A stretch of 64,000 bases of DNA from Ophioderma brevispina (Eukaryota > Echinodermata > Ophiuroidea > Amphilepidida > Ophiodermatidae), in NCBI GenBank assembly GCA_023653785.1, contig JAMKCH010011844.1, positions 62,001 through 126,000 of the forward strand. The letters are read 5' to 3'. The notes below the pieces were generated by a model, which saw only the letters and a program-made list of their open reading frames with translations, was not told the DNA's origin and made no database searches. Below are positions 41,061-52,103 of the stretch, piece after piece; position 1 is the stretch's first letter, and each line of letters starts with the position of its first letter. The translations under genes were made by a program, and so were the position numbers.

Positions 41061-42512
41061 GATTACCCAATAAAACTCACAAAAAATACGTTGAGCAGAA
41101 AAAAATGTACAATTAATGTAGGACTTATTGCCCAAATATTTAAAACTGATAATATTTGAACCCGTTCAGCAAACGTCTCGACTAACAGGTTTGCAGAGAA
41201 CAACAAATAGCAAAAACACATAAGAGGGGAGAAGAGATACGCAGGAGAAATATGGGAAAAAATAAATGAAATTGTTAACTTGGAGAGGAAAAATTCTCGG
41301 AATTAAAGAAAGCGAAAGAAAAGAAAAAAGAAAGAACGTGTAGAGAAAGAGATGAGAGAGATGCAGAGGCAGAGAGTGCATTGTGCAGGGTAGATGGATA
41401 ATGGGAATTTATGGAGAGGTATAGGGGTGGATAGAGGAGGGTGGATTGCCATTATTTACGCTAAAGGGGAATTAAGGATATTAGGGGTAATATGATTTTT
41501 TTTAAATAAGGGGGATTTTTTTACTAAAGCGAAGGGAGCGCATTTTTGCTTAAAACGTTGAATTCTTCCATCCCCATGATAGAAATTCATTAAAAAATAC
41601 TACAAGTAAAAACTTGTAATATCCCTGACCAGTAGCGTAACAGGCGCAGGGAGGGGAGGGTGCAAATATCATGAAATGATGTATTTCAAGTTCAGAATCA
41701 AGAAAAAAGATCTGTAAAATTCTGGTATTTTACTGGCAGTCTTCGTTTTACAGTGATTTCATAACAATGTATGAATGTAGCACAATATCTATAACCTTAT
41801 TATCTAATGCTTTCTTTTTATAGTTTTCTAACCATGTGCCTGTACTAGCATTTTTAGAACATAGCAATCACTCTGAACCTTTACCAATTCTTATCACCAT
41901 TGAAGATGATACGTGGCGTTAGCTACGCACAATACAATTCCATGGTGGAAAATACAATTCATGGTGGAAAAAATTGAAGTAGTCGTATTCTGAGTGCGAC
42001 GGAAGGAATTTATGACAGTATAGCTACAATTATTTACTGTGAATTATGACTTGAATTTTTTACTTCTGTATGTCATTAGTTAAATTATTAGACATCCATA
42101 AATAAAACTTCTAAAATGCGCTTCTAAATTGAGGACAATTTCAGGAACAAGGGTTCAAGTCTGTCCCGTCGCATTTTTGGTACACATTTTTTTTGCAGAA
42201 GTCAATTTCAAAACCGCCACACTTATGTAAGTCGTCCACTGTTTATTTGATAACACGAAACATCTTGGCCCGGTGTAGGCAGAGCCAGTGATGGTACATC
42301 GATACCAGTCTTACAGGACTGACATATATATTAAGTTCGGAAGGGCACGCAAGCCCGAGTGCTCGGGCTATCTTGTTTCGCGTTTTGACCTGACTGGGAG
42401 CTTTAATTTGTTTAATCCCAGGACAGGCCATGATTTGGTCATCCACCCCTGGAGTCCCCACCCAATCATATCCGGTTGCTGAGAAAAAAAGAACGAAGTG
42501 TTATGGAAAACC
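41061..42512. other. Unassigned; purine-rich block
   Basis: 41170-41450 is strongly purine-rich (AGAGAAAGA-type), and the minus-strand frame across it is low-complexity. ATACAATTC(C)ATGGTGGAAA is directly repeated at 41932 and 41950. Nothing coding recognised. Confidence 0.4.
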
Positions 42513-43767
42513 TAATAGTCAGGTAGAACCTTCACGTGACCGTAAAGTTGCGTATGGACACAATTTTTCAGCTGAAAATGATAGAATTAGGGTGTGTAGA
42601 ATAAGGATCGGCCGGGTGCCACTGGGCTCAGTGATGAATTTGAGAAATACAAGATGCGTCGCCATATTATGATCAATTATCATTCAACCCTTATGATCAA
42701 ACTATGGAGTTACTAGTATACTATAGGATCCAAATGCCACAAGTGGATGGCACTTGTAACATTAGTCATACTTCAAATTCAAAATGGAAGCCAAATCCAA
42801 TAATTTTAAAAATTGCCATATAACAGGCAAAAGATTGCGAATAAAAATAGACGAGAAGTAATTAGGTTATGTTGCAGACACAATTAAAAGTATTTCTGAT
42901 ACTTTTAAAAATTGTAACATGACGTCAATCAATATGGCAGCCAAAACGGGAACATATTCAAAAAATTACGTTGGCACAAATTTATAAGTATTACAGGCTT
43001 CAATCGAAATCAATGTTTCAATGACATTAGAAATGTACCTTTGATCTAACCAATGTACAACCTACATTTCAATTTGTTTGAATGCGCCAAATTGAAATAA
43101 AACTAATATGGTGCAAAGTTGTCAAAAATACCATAGGAATAATATTTTTCCAATATATTGCACTCAATTTGTAATCTGACACATTTTCTTTATCCGGATT
43201 ACCTGGTATTGCTTGGTTATGATCATAGGAAGTTTCTAATTGTTTCATTGACAAAATTATTTATACTTAAAGGGTAAGATTAGAACATTTGTGTACGTAA
43301 TTTTTTAAGATATTCACGTTTTTTTGCTGCCATATTTGATTGACGTCATGTTACAACTTTAAAAAGTATCAGAAAGACATGTATTGTTTTATGTCTAACA
43401 ACATAATCTAAGTACTTCATGTTTATTTTTTATCGCAGGTATTTGTGTTATATGGCATATTTTAAAATGATAGGATTTGGCTTCCATTTTGAATTTGGAG
43501 TATGACTCAATGTTACAAGTGCAGGCATTTGTTCATTGGGGTCCTATAGTATATCTAGTAACTCAAACGTTGATACTATAGGTTGAATAGATAATTATCA
43601 GTGTGGCGACGCCATCTTGGGATTTCTCAAAATGCTCAAGGATGCCCAGGTGGCACCGGCAGATTCTTATTCTACACACCCTTAATCTATCATTTTCAGC
43701 TGAAAAATTGTGTCCATACTCAATTTACGGTCAGGCCATAAGTTGGACCATGGCTACATGACTATTA
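42513..43767. mobile_element. 1.25-kb fold-back element, copy 2
   Basis: Ends read TAATAGTCAGGTAGAACC at the left and, inward from the right, TTAATAGTCATGTAGCCATG. The arms contain TATGGACACAATTTTTCAGC, GATTTGAGAAAT-like and CTTCAAATTCAAAATGGAAG blocks, and the middle contains CAAAAATACCATAGGAAT, all shared with copy 1. Copy 2 is the better preserved of the two, and its ends define the element at about 1255 bp. Non-coding. Confidence 0.85.
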
Positions 43768-43863
43768 ACATAGTGATTCAAGTTGGTTGGTAGAAATGGA
43801 GGGCTCAGCACCAGTACAACTTGAAGAGCGGAGCACTCCCGGAAGAAGAGAGTGGAGCACTCC

Positions 43864-43990
43864 ATGAGCGCTCTGTAAGCGCTATATAAAATGCAGTAGC
43901 GCTTCGGTTGAGGCGGTGATGTGAGCGGCGACATGAGGGGGGTTTTGCGACAGATATGCCACCATAATAGAGCGCTTACAGAGCGCTCAT
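43864..43990. repeat. Perfect 20-bp inverted repeat, 87-bp loop
   Basis: ATGAGCGCTCTGTAAGCGCT (43864-43883) and AGCGCTTACAGAGCGCTCAT (43971-43990) are exact reverse complements. AGCGCT recurs inside each arm. A further GCGCT/GAGCG-rich patch lies between them. It immediately follows the fold-back copy 2 but is not part of it. Confidence 0.85.
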
Positions 43991-45171
43991 AAACTTTACA
44001 GTATTTTACGGTGCAGCGTGACGCATACTGTGTTTTACGTGTATGTTGTTCAATGCTCCAATTTTAGATTTTTAGAGACTGTCTTCTCATATAAAGGCAC
44101 ATAGGAGTTACCGATAGGTAAATAGGATATTGGTCTTACGTATTGAAAACGGATTGGAATATTCACCTGTATTTCTTAGTGAATTATTTTGTCACACTGT
44201 AATGTCCCCAAATGTTATCCATAGCTCTCTGCCACAATTTAATTTCCATTACGTCAGTACTTAATTATGCAAGGTCATATCAGAAAAAATTACGTACTTG
44301 CCCAATCAGCGTGTCGGCCCACTGCGTGATCGATCACACCATGCGGGATGCAGCACTGGCGAGAAAAGGTCAGTTTGCTGTAGGATATTACTGCAGGTGC
44401 GTGCAAGTTTCTGGATCTGTGTCATTTTGAAGATTTCTTTACATTTTGGAGCGGGCAAGTGTCATATTTAAATGCATTTTTATGTAAAAATATTATCGTA
44501 GGAAGGCTAGGCAGAGAACATGAATAATCAAGATTGTGATGTTAGGTTAGATTTATGAAGAAATATTGTCGAAAATTGTGTGTGGAAATCCATATTCTAC
44601 TCGTCCACACATTTGGAAATTGAAGTCAATATTTTCGTAATTAAAGTTCATGAATTCATGTCAAGATAGCTTCTGATAATAAATTTTGTCATTTAATATC
44701 ACCGCTAGGATGTTAGGTTGCTGTCATGTAAATAAGTATTACGAAAGATGTGAAATATTAGTGTGGAAAATCGAGTAGTAAATGGCAGTGTGCATGTTGA
44801 CAGTCAATAACAATACACTTCAGAAAATTCACTGGAATTTCATTATTTCGTTAAAATTCGTAAAAATCATTAATTGCATACCATATCTGCAGTAATGGGA
44901 GATTAGTTGGTGTGTGTTTTGTTGTCAAACTCACTTTATAAAATCGAATTTGAAGAGAGGTGGAGATTTTCACACGATTGCGCCATCTTGTCATTTTCGT
45001 GTACAAACCCTATGGTATGGCGAATACTGTGGACGCGCGTACACCTTGTCGTTGTCTTCTTGACACATGTGCAGTATAGCGCCCTATTGTATGCGTGGCG
45101 CTTGTTGTCGTCGTACAAGGCAGGTGTAGGGGTCCCATATCAACTTGATGGGACTGTTTTGTGAGATATTG
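43991..45171. other. No feature recognised
   Basis: Unique-looking sequence. An 85-codon plus frame (44907-45164) has no recognisable motif. Nothing else supported. Confidence 0.4.
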
Positions 45172-45369
45172 GGCCGTATGCATACAAAAATACTTATAGT
45201 GAATAGTAAAAGTAAAAGCATATGCTAGATTTGGTATGCATAACCTTTACCTTTACTTCGTAGTAAATGCTAGTACTTGCCTAGTATTTACTTATGAATT
45301 CAGTAAATCCTTGTGGTCAGACTATAGAACCCTTGCACAAAAGGCCATTCAAATCATATAGATGTCCTT

Positions 45370-46745
45370 GAGATATGCTTCACCAGTTATCTAACAGACT
45401 TTTCATCTGCCACAGCTGTATTGACAATTATGTTTCTTTTTGGTATGCCTTGTGCATTGTATGTGGAGGACCAACCTCACAAAGATTTGAATTAATAACC
45501 TTTCCAGGCTGTAATTTCACTAACAATATACGTCTAGCCCTTTTCTTTTCATCATTATCAATTGTGCTTCTTTGTTCAACTGTCCATTATAGTTACGAAA
45601 GTGGTCAGAGACCGTTATTTTAACCTATGAATATTCATCAGACCGTTATTTTTTCCGAAGTGGTCTCTGGACACTTCCGGAGAAAAATAACGGTCTGATG
45701 AATATTCATAGTTAAACAATAAAGGACAACTGAACAAAGGAAAATTCTAGAAACACCTCGGCCTCAGGTGGTACAAATGAAAGAAATAAACAAAAGTAAA
45801 GAACTCAATATAAAAGCTAATTGTGAACACAGATTGCCATCTACTTGTTAGCTTATCTGTCGATATACGATTAGCCAAAGTAGTGACGCTAAGTTATGCA
45901 AATTTCTTCTTCACTATTTTATAGAGACAATCGAAACATTTGCCCCTTTATTGTTGAAATAAACAACAATGAGAGAACAGGTGACTCAATACAAAGGCTT
46001 ATTGTGATTGTCGGATTACCATCTGCTGGTTAGATAATACATGTATATCGACAACGAATCAGCCAAGATAGTGATTCAAAGTCATGGAATTCTTCAGGTG
46101 ACTCAATACAAAAGCTTATTGTGATTGCCGGATTACCATCTGCTGGTTAGCTAATACATGCATATCGACAACGAATAAGCCAAAGTCATGGAAATCTTCA
46201 AAAGACAATTTAAACACGTTGCTTTTTTTTTACTTTAAAAATGTAACAATTGAACCCCATAACGCCAGATTACTTAATACGGGATTTAAAAATGAAATTG
46301 AGGGAGAAAAGTATAAAAAGAGAAGGGAATTTCTGCCTTTGTTTTCTTAATACGCAATAGAGTGCTAATGATAGCCGTAAGATATAGCCTATTTAAGAAT
46401 TGCCTAAGATAGGATATCTTCTTAGCTACAACTTCTTTTAAGAAGCACCATCCTGCGTAACAAGCATTCGGTAGCGCACCACGGATAACTCTGTATCAAG
46501 ATCTTTAATTCTTGGTGTCAGAATCCGGGGTCAGATATACGTGTGAAAGGGTTATTTGAACTGAACCTACTTAAATATCCAAGCCTGCCTACTAAATAAC
46601 CATTAGACACGGCTTAACCACTCAATAAACTCGCCTAAAGGCTCGCCGCTAGGTCGGAGTCTAACAGGCTCGCCAGACCTTATCAAAACACCATTATTTT
46701 TCATAACGGTGTGCTTCTCATCCTTTATCTATTACATAAATGAGC
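45370..46745 (+). mobile_element. ~2-kb-family non-autonomous element, copy B
   Basis: Inverted-orientation relative of 10200-12460, shorter and with better-preserved hairpin (45625-45715: ATGAATATTCATCAGACCGT against ACGGTCTGATGAATATTCAT). It shares ATATACGTCTAGCCCTTTTC, tandem units with AAAGCTTATTGTGATTG(C/T)CG (45980-46195) and the terminal block ACCATTATTTTTCATAACGG (46690-46709). Its location inside a unit with its own terminal repeats suggests nesting, or that it is the body of that unit. Confidence 0.7.
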
Positions 46746-46823
46746 ACAGAATGCATTATACGTGTAAATCAACCATTTTGCATGTAGGTGTTATGTTATC
46801 GACACATATGTATTAGTATACGG

Positions 46824-46849
46824 CCAAGGTAGCTCTGTAGCTACCTTGG
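46824..46849. repeat. Short hairpin, 11-bp arms
   Basis: CCAAGGTAGCT and AGCTACCTTGG flank a four-base loop, CTGT. It lies inside the 45172-47069 unit. No T-run follows that would suggest a terminator. Confidence 0.8.
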
Positions 46850-47069
46850 AATTTTCAAGCATCTACTAGGAAAACTCTAGTAAATACTGGTTTTATCATA
46901 TCAATGGAAGTAGTTTACTTACTTTTCAATTAAAAGTTTGTTGAGGAGCAATTCTAGTAGTAAAGCTGTTATAAAAAGCTTCTACTTCATTTTATGCATA
47001 TACATTGAGTAAATACTTAATTTTTAAGTAAAGAGTATTTAACTACTTTTTAATGCATACGGGCCATTA

Positions 47070-48204
47070 ATCTTGCAGTAATGATGTGTGACTGACTAGT
47101 ACATATAATAAATAAATTGGGAATATATTAAGTAAGTGATTTTTCGAAATAATAAGATTTTGTTTTGTAAAATGCACATTGTGAAATCCCTTCTCCTCTT
47201 TATTGTTTCAATTGTTTAATTTTATTCACGGTCACTATACAAATTCAAGGTCATTCCTTATGTTTGATTCACATGCGCCACCCCCCGCCCCTCATTCGCG
47301 CGGTCGAGCCATCCTTCTCATGCCTTTTGTTCTGATTGCCCCCTTGTCCGCCGTTCTGCGCGAATCCCGAACATACTTAACTCTGGTTCTTGTCTTAATT
47401 CATGAAGGATTAAGTTCATGTAAACAACTCTAGGTCATTTCCGGTAATGTTTACTGCACATGCGCCACCGAACTTCAAATATTAGGAGAGGTAGAGAATA
47501 AGTATAACATGTTTGTTGTTATTATGTGAAGACTTGTAAGGAAGTTAGGAGCGTTTTCAAGACTGATTAAATTTTTTCTTTTTCTCATTAATTCATGAGG
47601 TTAAATGCATGTCAAACCTAGGCATTCACTGTATGGTACTGCACATTGCGCACCGAACTGTTAATAATTAGGAGATGTAACAAAAAGAGATATGTGAAGA
47701 CTTGTAATTAAGTTAGGAGCGTTGCAAGACACTTATTACATATTTTCGCTTCAACTGTTTAGTTTAGGAGAAGTTAAATCCATATTGATAGTTAATACTC
47801 CTTAGCTTTTATCCTGTGAATACAAGGCTAATGTTCCGTCTGAATGATAGGGGAAGTTTGTTATTTTTCTCTTTATTATGCTTTGGAATATTATATGGTG
47901 AATAAATAATACTAATCTAAATAACTTCTAAATACATATGATAATTTTCCCCTTGTAATCAACAGTTTTGGAAATTTTACACGTCTTTTGCATTTATGGA
48001 TAAATTTTGTCATTTTGATTTTGGGCGGAATAATATAAACTTCACAATTAAAAATGATCATTCTGTAAGGATATTTTTAGGAACATGCTCTCATAGGGAA
48101 TGAATTATGACTGCCCCTATGTATTAGACGGATATGGATTAGTATTGTATGATGATGAGATACTTGGAACATATTGCCCCTCCTTTATAAGTGTTAGTGT
48201 TCAA
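47070..48204. other. Unassigned; weak tandem similarity
   Basis: Segments at about 47440-47580 and 47630-47760 share TGTATGGTACTGCACAT(T)GCGC-like, TTAGGAGA, ATGTGAAGACTTGTAA and AAGTTAGGAGCGTT, a diverged tandem duplication of about 180 bp. The first half-unit also has a partner at 47240-47320 (CATGCGCCACC). No coding feature. Confidence 0.55.
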
Positions 48205-48400
48205 TGTGTAATTAAAACTGGGATACTCACATCACGGCGTATATGTATTTGATTGAAGGGGGATGATGTGAGTTAAAACTAAATATCAGACACTCACTCA
48301 TGGCGAGTATGTACTAGACCGAGGGGGAATGATGTGAGTTAAAACTAAACTCCAGATACTCACATCATGGCGTATATGTATTCGATCGAGGGGATGATTG
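48205..48400. repeat. Three tandem ~68-bp units with internal hairpins
   Basis: Units share (G)TTAAAACT, AGATACTCACATCA, GGCGTATATGTATT, GATCGAGGGG and GATGATGTGAG. ACTCACATCA and TGATGTGAG(T) are complementary, so each unit can form a hairpin. It lies just left of the 48447 terminal repeat. Confidence 0.75.
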
Positions 48401-49049
48401 AGTCAAAAAAAGATACGAAAGTAATGTATCCCTATAGTAGGGTTAATCTGTGACAATTTTTTTAAAGAAGCTGATTTCACTTGATTCTGGGAGGTATGGG
48501 TGTCAACATTTACCAAAAAAGTGAGCTGGTTGGGTGTGGGAAAGTTCATTTTTCGGTGGGTCAAAGGTCATTGAACCTCAAACATACTTAAAGTAATGTC
48601 ATTTTGGGTCTTAAAATGAAAGGAAACATTTTAATTTGAATACTGAATGTCCACATTATTTCTTTTCGTACAAATTTTTGCTTCTAACATCAAAGTTATT
48701 CATGATAAATGATGAGGCCTACTCTAACACTGTGTAGCAGGTATACAGAATAGTATAGACTTAGTAGTGTGACAGTTTTCAATGTTTATCCTATGGGGAC
48801 CTTTATATTTTTTAGAAGTTCACTTCAGTTGATAACTTTATGAGTTTGCATACCAAGATGTGGGCTAATATTGACCCAGACCTATTTCATGATCTGTTTC
48901 TTTCTTTTACCACAAACATCAAACACTTGAAAAAAGGCCTAGCATGTACCAATGCAGAGATGCACTTACTCCCATCCATCATTCTGCCTTGAACAAGTTG
49001 CAGTAGTACAATGATAGTAGTACGCCGTAGTAAAACCATTTTTAAACGT

Positions 49050-50440
49050 CAGGTTGTTACCCCTCGTAACAGGGGTGGTCAATTTCTCCCACACTCATAG
49101 CAGTCCCCTTACCCCCTCTTCCCCCCTCGCCTCAGCCCCACCCTCCTACTCACCTCCGCCCCTTGCTTCCATGTCGTCTTGTTTGGCAGTTCCCTCCTAG
49201 AACTGTTCAGTGACCATTGAACTAAAGACCCTTTCTCAGCATGTTCCCATACAAACGTACAACCATTCTCGCCTTCGCCAATCGGTACATCGCCTCTTCC
49301 AACCCAACATCTGCTGCATCAAGTCATCAAGTCTTCTTCCTATTCATCAACTTACAACCACACGGTCACTCTCACCATGGCTCTCTCTGTCCTTTTAAAA
49401 AATTCCTCCTCGCTGAGCTTCACTCAGAGACCATGTTTCATTCACCTCGCTTATAGCATCACCGTCTCACACAACTACTTACAACACCATCCTTTCATCT
49501 TTGCATTCCCTCAATTCCTTAAACTTCAACCCACTCAACTTTACTCTAGCTGTCCCACAGCCCACCTCTGATCCACCATTTACATTACCCGTCCCCCTGG
49601 TACAAACTCCTTCACCACGCATCGATTCCACCTCATCACACAACTTTTCCACCTGTTTCTCCATTCCTCACGGCTCTTTTCTCTCGCATCTTTCCGAAAA
49701 CAAAATATCTTTCCAAGCTTGGGGGTCACAACTCTTCATCTGTGTTGACCCCCATGAACCCATTTCCCACCCCCCACTGAATATGCTCCTTCCCTCTATC
49801 CGTCACATACATATGGACTACCTTACTCACTGAATAACTCCCTTGCAACTCAATCTCACCATAAACTTTTGTCTTCCCCAATGATTATAAACCTTCAGAA
49901 GACCCTTACCTCAAAAGCCTTCTTCCATTAAAAAAAAAACTTTTCCTTCAGTCCCTCCACTCACTCAAGACGCAATCAGAGCTAAATACCTCAATCCCTT
50001 CTTTTTGCACTCTGTTATAACCCACATCATCACAATGCAAATATCAACGGTGACAATCATAACCTTTATGCACACACCACCTTCCCTCGGCCAGCTCAGA
50101 CCTACTAACTCTGTATCCTTTGTATAAAACTCACCATCGCTCTAACCATTACTCCGGCATACCTCTCCCTCCTCCCTCTCCTCCTCATCGCCCACTTTCA
50201 TCACTTTCCTCATAAACTCTCCAAATGGTTTTCTCCACTCCACAACCAATTTCTTTCCTTTAGCTCGATATTATCTTCAAACCTCCTCAAAGTGAATATT
50301 GCATCTATCGTTCTTTTTCCTAGCATAAAACCAAATCTCATTCATTCCAATATTCTCTATCCGAATCCATTCTCCTACACCCTCTCCGCAATCAAAGTTG
50401 CATGCCGCAATAATTTCACATCCCTATATGCAACCACAAA
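49050..50440 (-). pseudogene. LINE reverse transcriptase remnant (RTE-like type)
   Basis: The minus strand encodes FGFMLGKRTIDAIFTLRRFE (50334-50275) followed by a frame rich in K and E, matching the FGFMPGRSTTDAIF...LR block at the start of the palm of a common invertebrate LINE type. Downstream on the same strand are weak matches: WKDILFSERCERK (about 49720-49680), MEKQVEKLCDEVE (from 49664) and a late W.R.C.DWRRRE motif (about 49295). The strong C/T bias of the plus strand across 49050-50500 reflects this antisense, purine-rich coding remnant. Many stops; inactive. Extent to the left is uncertain. Confidence 0.55.
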
Positions 50441-50524
50441 CCATTGCAATTCCCTTCCCCTTTAAAAACGGAACCACCCCGCCCACTCCTCTGGCCTGCA
50501 CTCCTCCTCTACACTCCGGACAAC

Positions 50525-50870
50525 ACTCTCTGAGCATGTGTGGTCCAGTGGAAAAGCGCAGGTCTTGTGATAATTAGACTGTTAAAATCGCGAGTTCGAG
50601 CCCCACTGTGGTCACGTGTCTGTGTCCCCTGGGCAAGAACTCAATGGCCTCGTTGAACCCAAACGAAATCTGGGGGATGTTAGTGGAATATCACGATTTA
50701 TTGGAATGTTTGAGCGCCTAAACATCGGCGCGCTGCGGTCTGCTATCTGAAACTCAATTCTGTGATGATTCCTATGGCAGCAAAATAATTTAAAGCACTT
50801 TGATCTTATGTGAATGGCACTTTATAAAAGTGAGTAAAGTGCTATTACCAATAAGCAGCATGACATTCTT
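50525..50870 (+). mobile_element. tRNA-derived SINE
   Basis: The head has RNA polymerase III internal promoter elements: an A-box-like TGGTCCAGTGGAAAAGCGCA (50540-50559) and a B box, GTTCGAGCCCC (50594-50604), 35 bases apart, as in a tRNA. The body contains GTGTCCCCTGGGCAAGAACT (50617-50636), resembling the conserved central domain of animal SINEs. The tail GCACTTTATAAAAGTGAGTA (50818-50837) resembles the 3' end of CR1/L2 LINEs that mobilise such SINEs. It lies within the 48447-51655 unit, next to a LINE remnant. Confidence 0.75.
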
Positions 50871-51775
50871 TAGTTTAAACTAGTACTTAACAATGTACCC
50901 TTTTGTGCATAGGACTGTTTTAACAGTAGATTCCAACTGATACCATCTGTGTCTAGTTTAGATAACTAATTATAATAATGATGAACTATAGATTTTCCAA
51001 TGTTGATTGCTTGAAAATGCCATGTTAAAGTGACAGGAGGAGATTTTTTTAGGATATGAATTCTCTCAAATTGCGCATTGATCGGGTTTGTAAGACCACC
51101 CAGCCCTACCGAAACGTTCAAAGGTTTTATTGACCAAACAAGTACAAAAGAGAAAAAAATAAAAAACTTTGAACTTGCCTGCTATCGTAAGTCGTCCTAT
51201 AGAAAACCACTAAACATCATCTTATATTGCAATAAAGCCGGCTATTCAGCTATTCACTTTGGTGTGGATTTAAAACTTGGTAAGCATTCCAAACATGCAA
51301 AAAAAAAAAACGGGTTCGAAAAAAAAGGGACGCTCTTTTTTGGACTTCCTCATGTTTCTTTAAAGAGTGATTTGGGTTTTTTCCCCCCCCTTTCACTTAT
51401 ACCTGAAATTTTACAGAAGTATCAAATGACAAAATAAATGTCACTTCATTGTTTAAAATTTAATTTTCCTTTCATTTGAGACCAAACTCGATATACTTTA
51501 ATTATTATTTTGAGGCCAATGACTTTGACTACCCCCGCAATTAACTTTCCCCACCCCACCCAAGCTCACCTTTTTTTTTGTTACATTTGACACCCCATAC
51601 CTACCAGAATCAAGTGTAAATCAGCTTCTTTAAACAATTTTCGCAGATTGGCTTGATTGTGTCTACTTTAATAGGTTACTATAAAGAATTGAATGTCCAT
51701 TATTTTCGCATTAATATAACCATGATTTGTATTGCATGTATTAAAGGTACTAAGGCATTGTGGTTCAAAACCTTG

Positions 51776-52103
51776 CACTCGACGCTTAGGACGAGGTCCC
51801 ACGCGACGCTTGGGGACAAGGTCCCACTCAACGCTTCGGGGACGAGGTCCCACTCGTCGCTTCGGGGACTGACGCAGGTCCCACTCGACGGTTCGGGGAC
51901 GGCCCATTCGACGCTTCGGGGACGAGGTCCCACTCGACGCTTCGGGGACGAGATCCCACTCGATGCTTCAGTTACGAGGTCCCACTCGACGCGTCGGGAC
52001 GAGGTCCACCGACGCTTCGGGGAACGAGGTCCACTCAACGCTTCGGGGACGAGGTCCCACCCGAATCTTCGGGGACGAGGTCCCACTCGACGCTTTAGGG
52101 AAA
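51776..52103. repeat. 26-bp minisatellite (GACGAGGTCCCACTCGACGC)
   Basis: About twelve units with consensus GACGAGGTCCCACTCGACGC followed by TTCGGG; period 26 bp measured at 51911/51937. Each unit holds the dyad GGGAC-GAG-GTCCC. Because the unit lacks stop codons in several frames on both strands, long open frames of 79-200 codons appear on both strands; none is a gene. Much more GC-rich than its surroundings. Confidence 0.9.

Larger units (their letters stand above)
45172..47069. mobile_element. 1.9-kb unit with GGGCCGTATGCATA terminal repeats
   Basis: Left end GGGCCGTATGCATACAAAAA (45172) is mirrored by TTTTTAATGCATACGGGCC at the right end (to about 47069). Subterminal TACT/AGTA-rich repeats such as AAATACTT and AGTAAATACT fill 45190-45310 and 46900-47050. 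ATT flanks both ends and may be a 3-bp target duplication. The inside is the element copy at 45370-46745; no transposase is seen. The superfamily is not assigned. Confidence 0.65.
48447..51655. mobile_element. 3.2-kb unit with ~200-bp terminal inverted repeats
   Basis: Left blocks GACAATTTTTTTAAAGAAGC, TTGATTCTGGGAGGTATGGG, GGTTGGGTGTGGG and TCTTAAAATGAAAGGAAA (48450-48635) are mirrored at the right by TTTCCTTTCATTTGAGACC, CCCCACCCCACCC, CCATACCTACCAGAATCAAG and GCTTCTTTAAACAATTTTCG (51468-51645). The interior carries a minus-strand LINE remnant and a SINE, both probably later insertions. No transposase seen. The arms differ by scattered substitutions, so it is not young. Confidence 0.7.
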
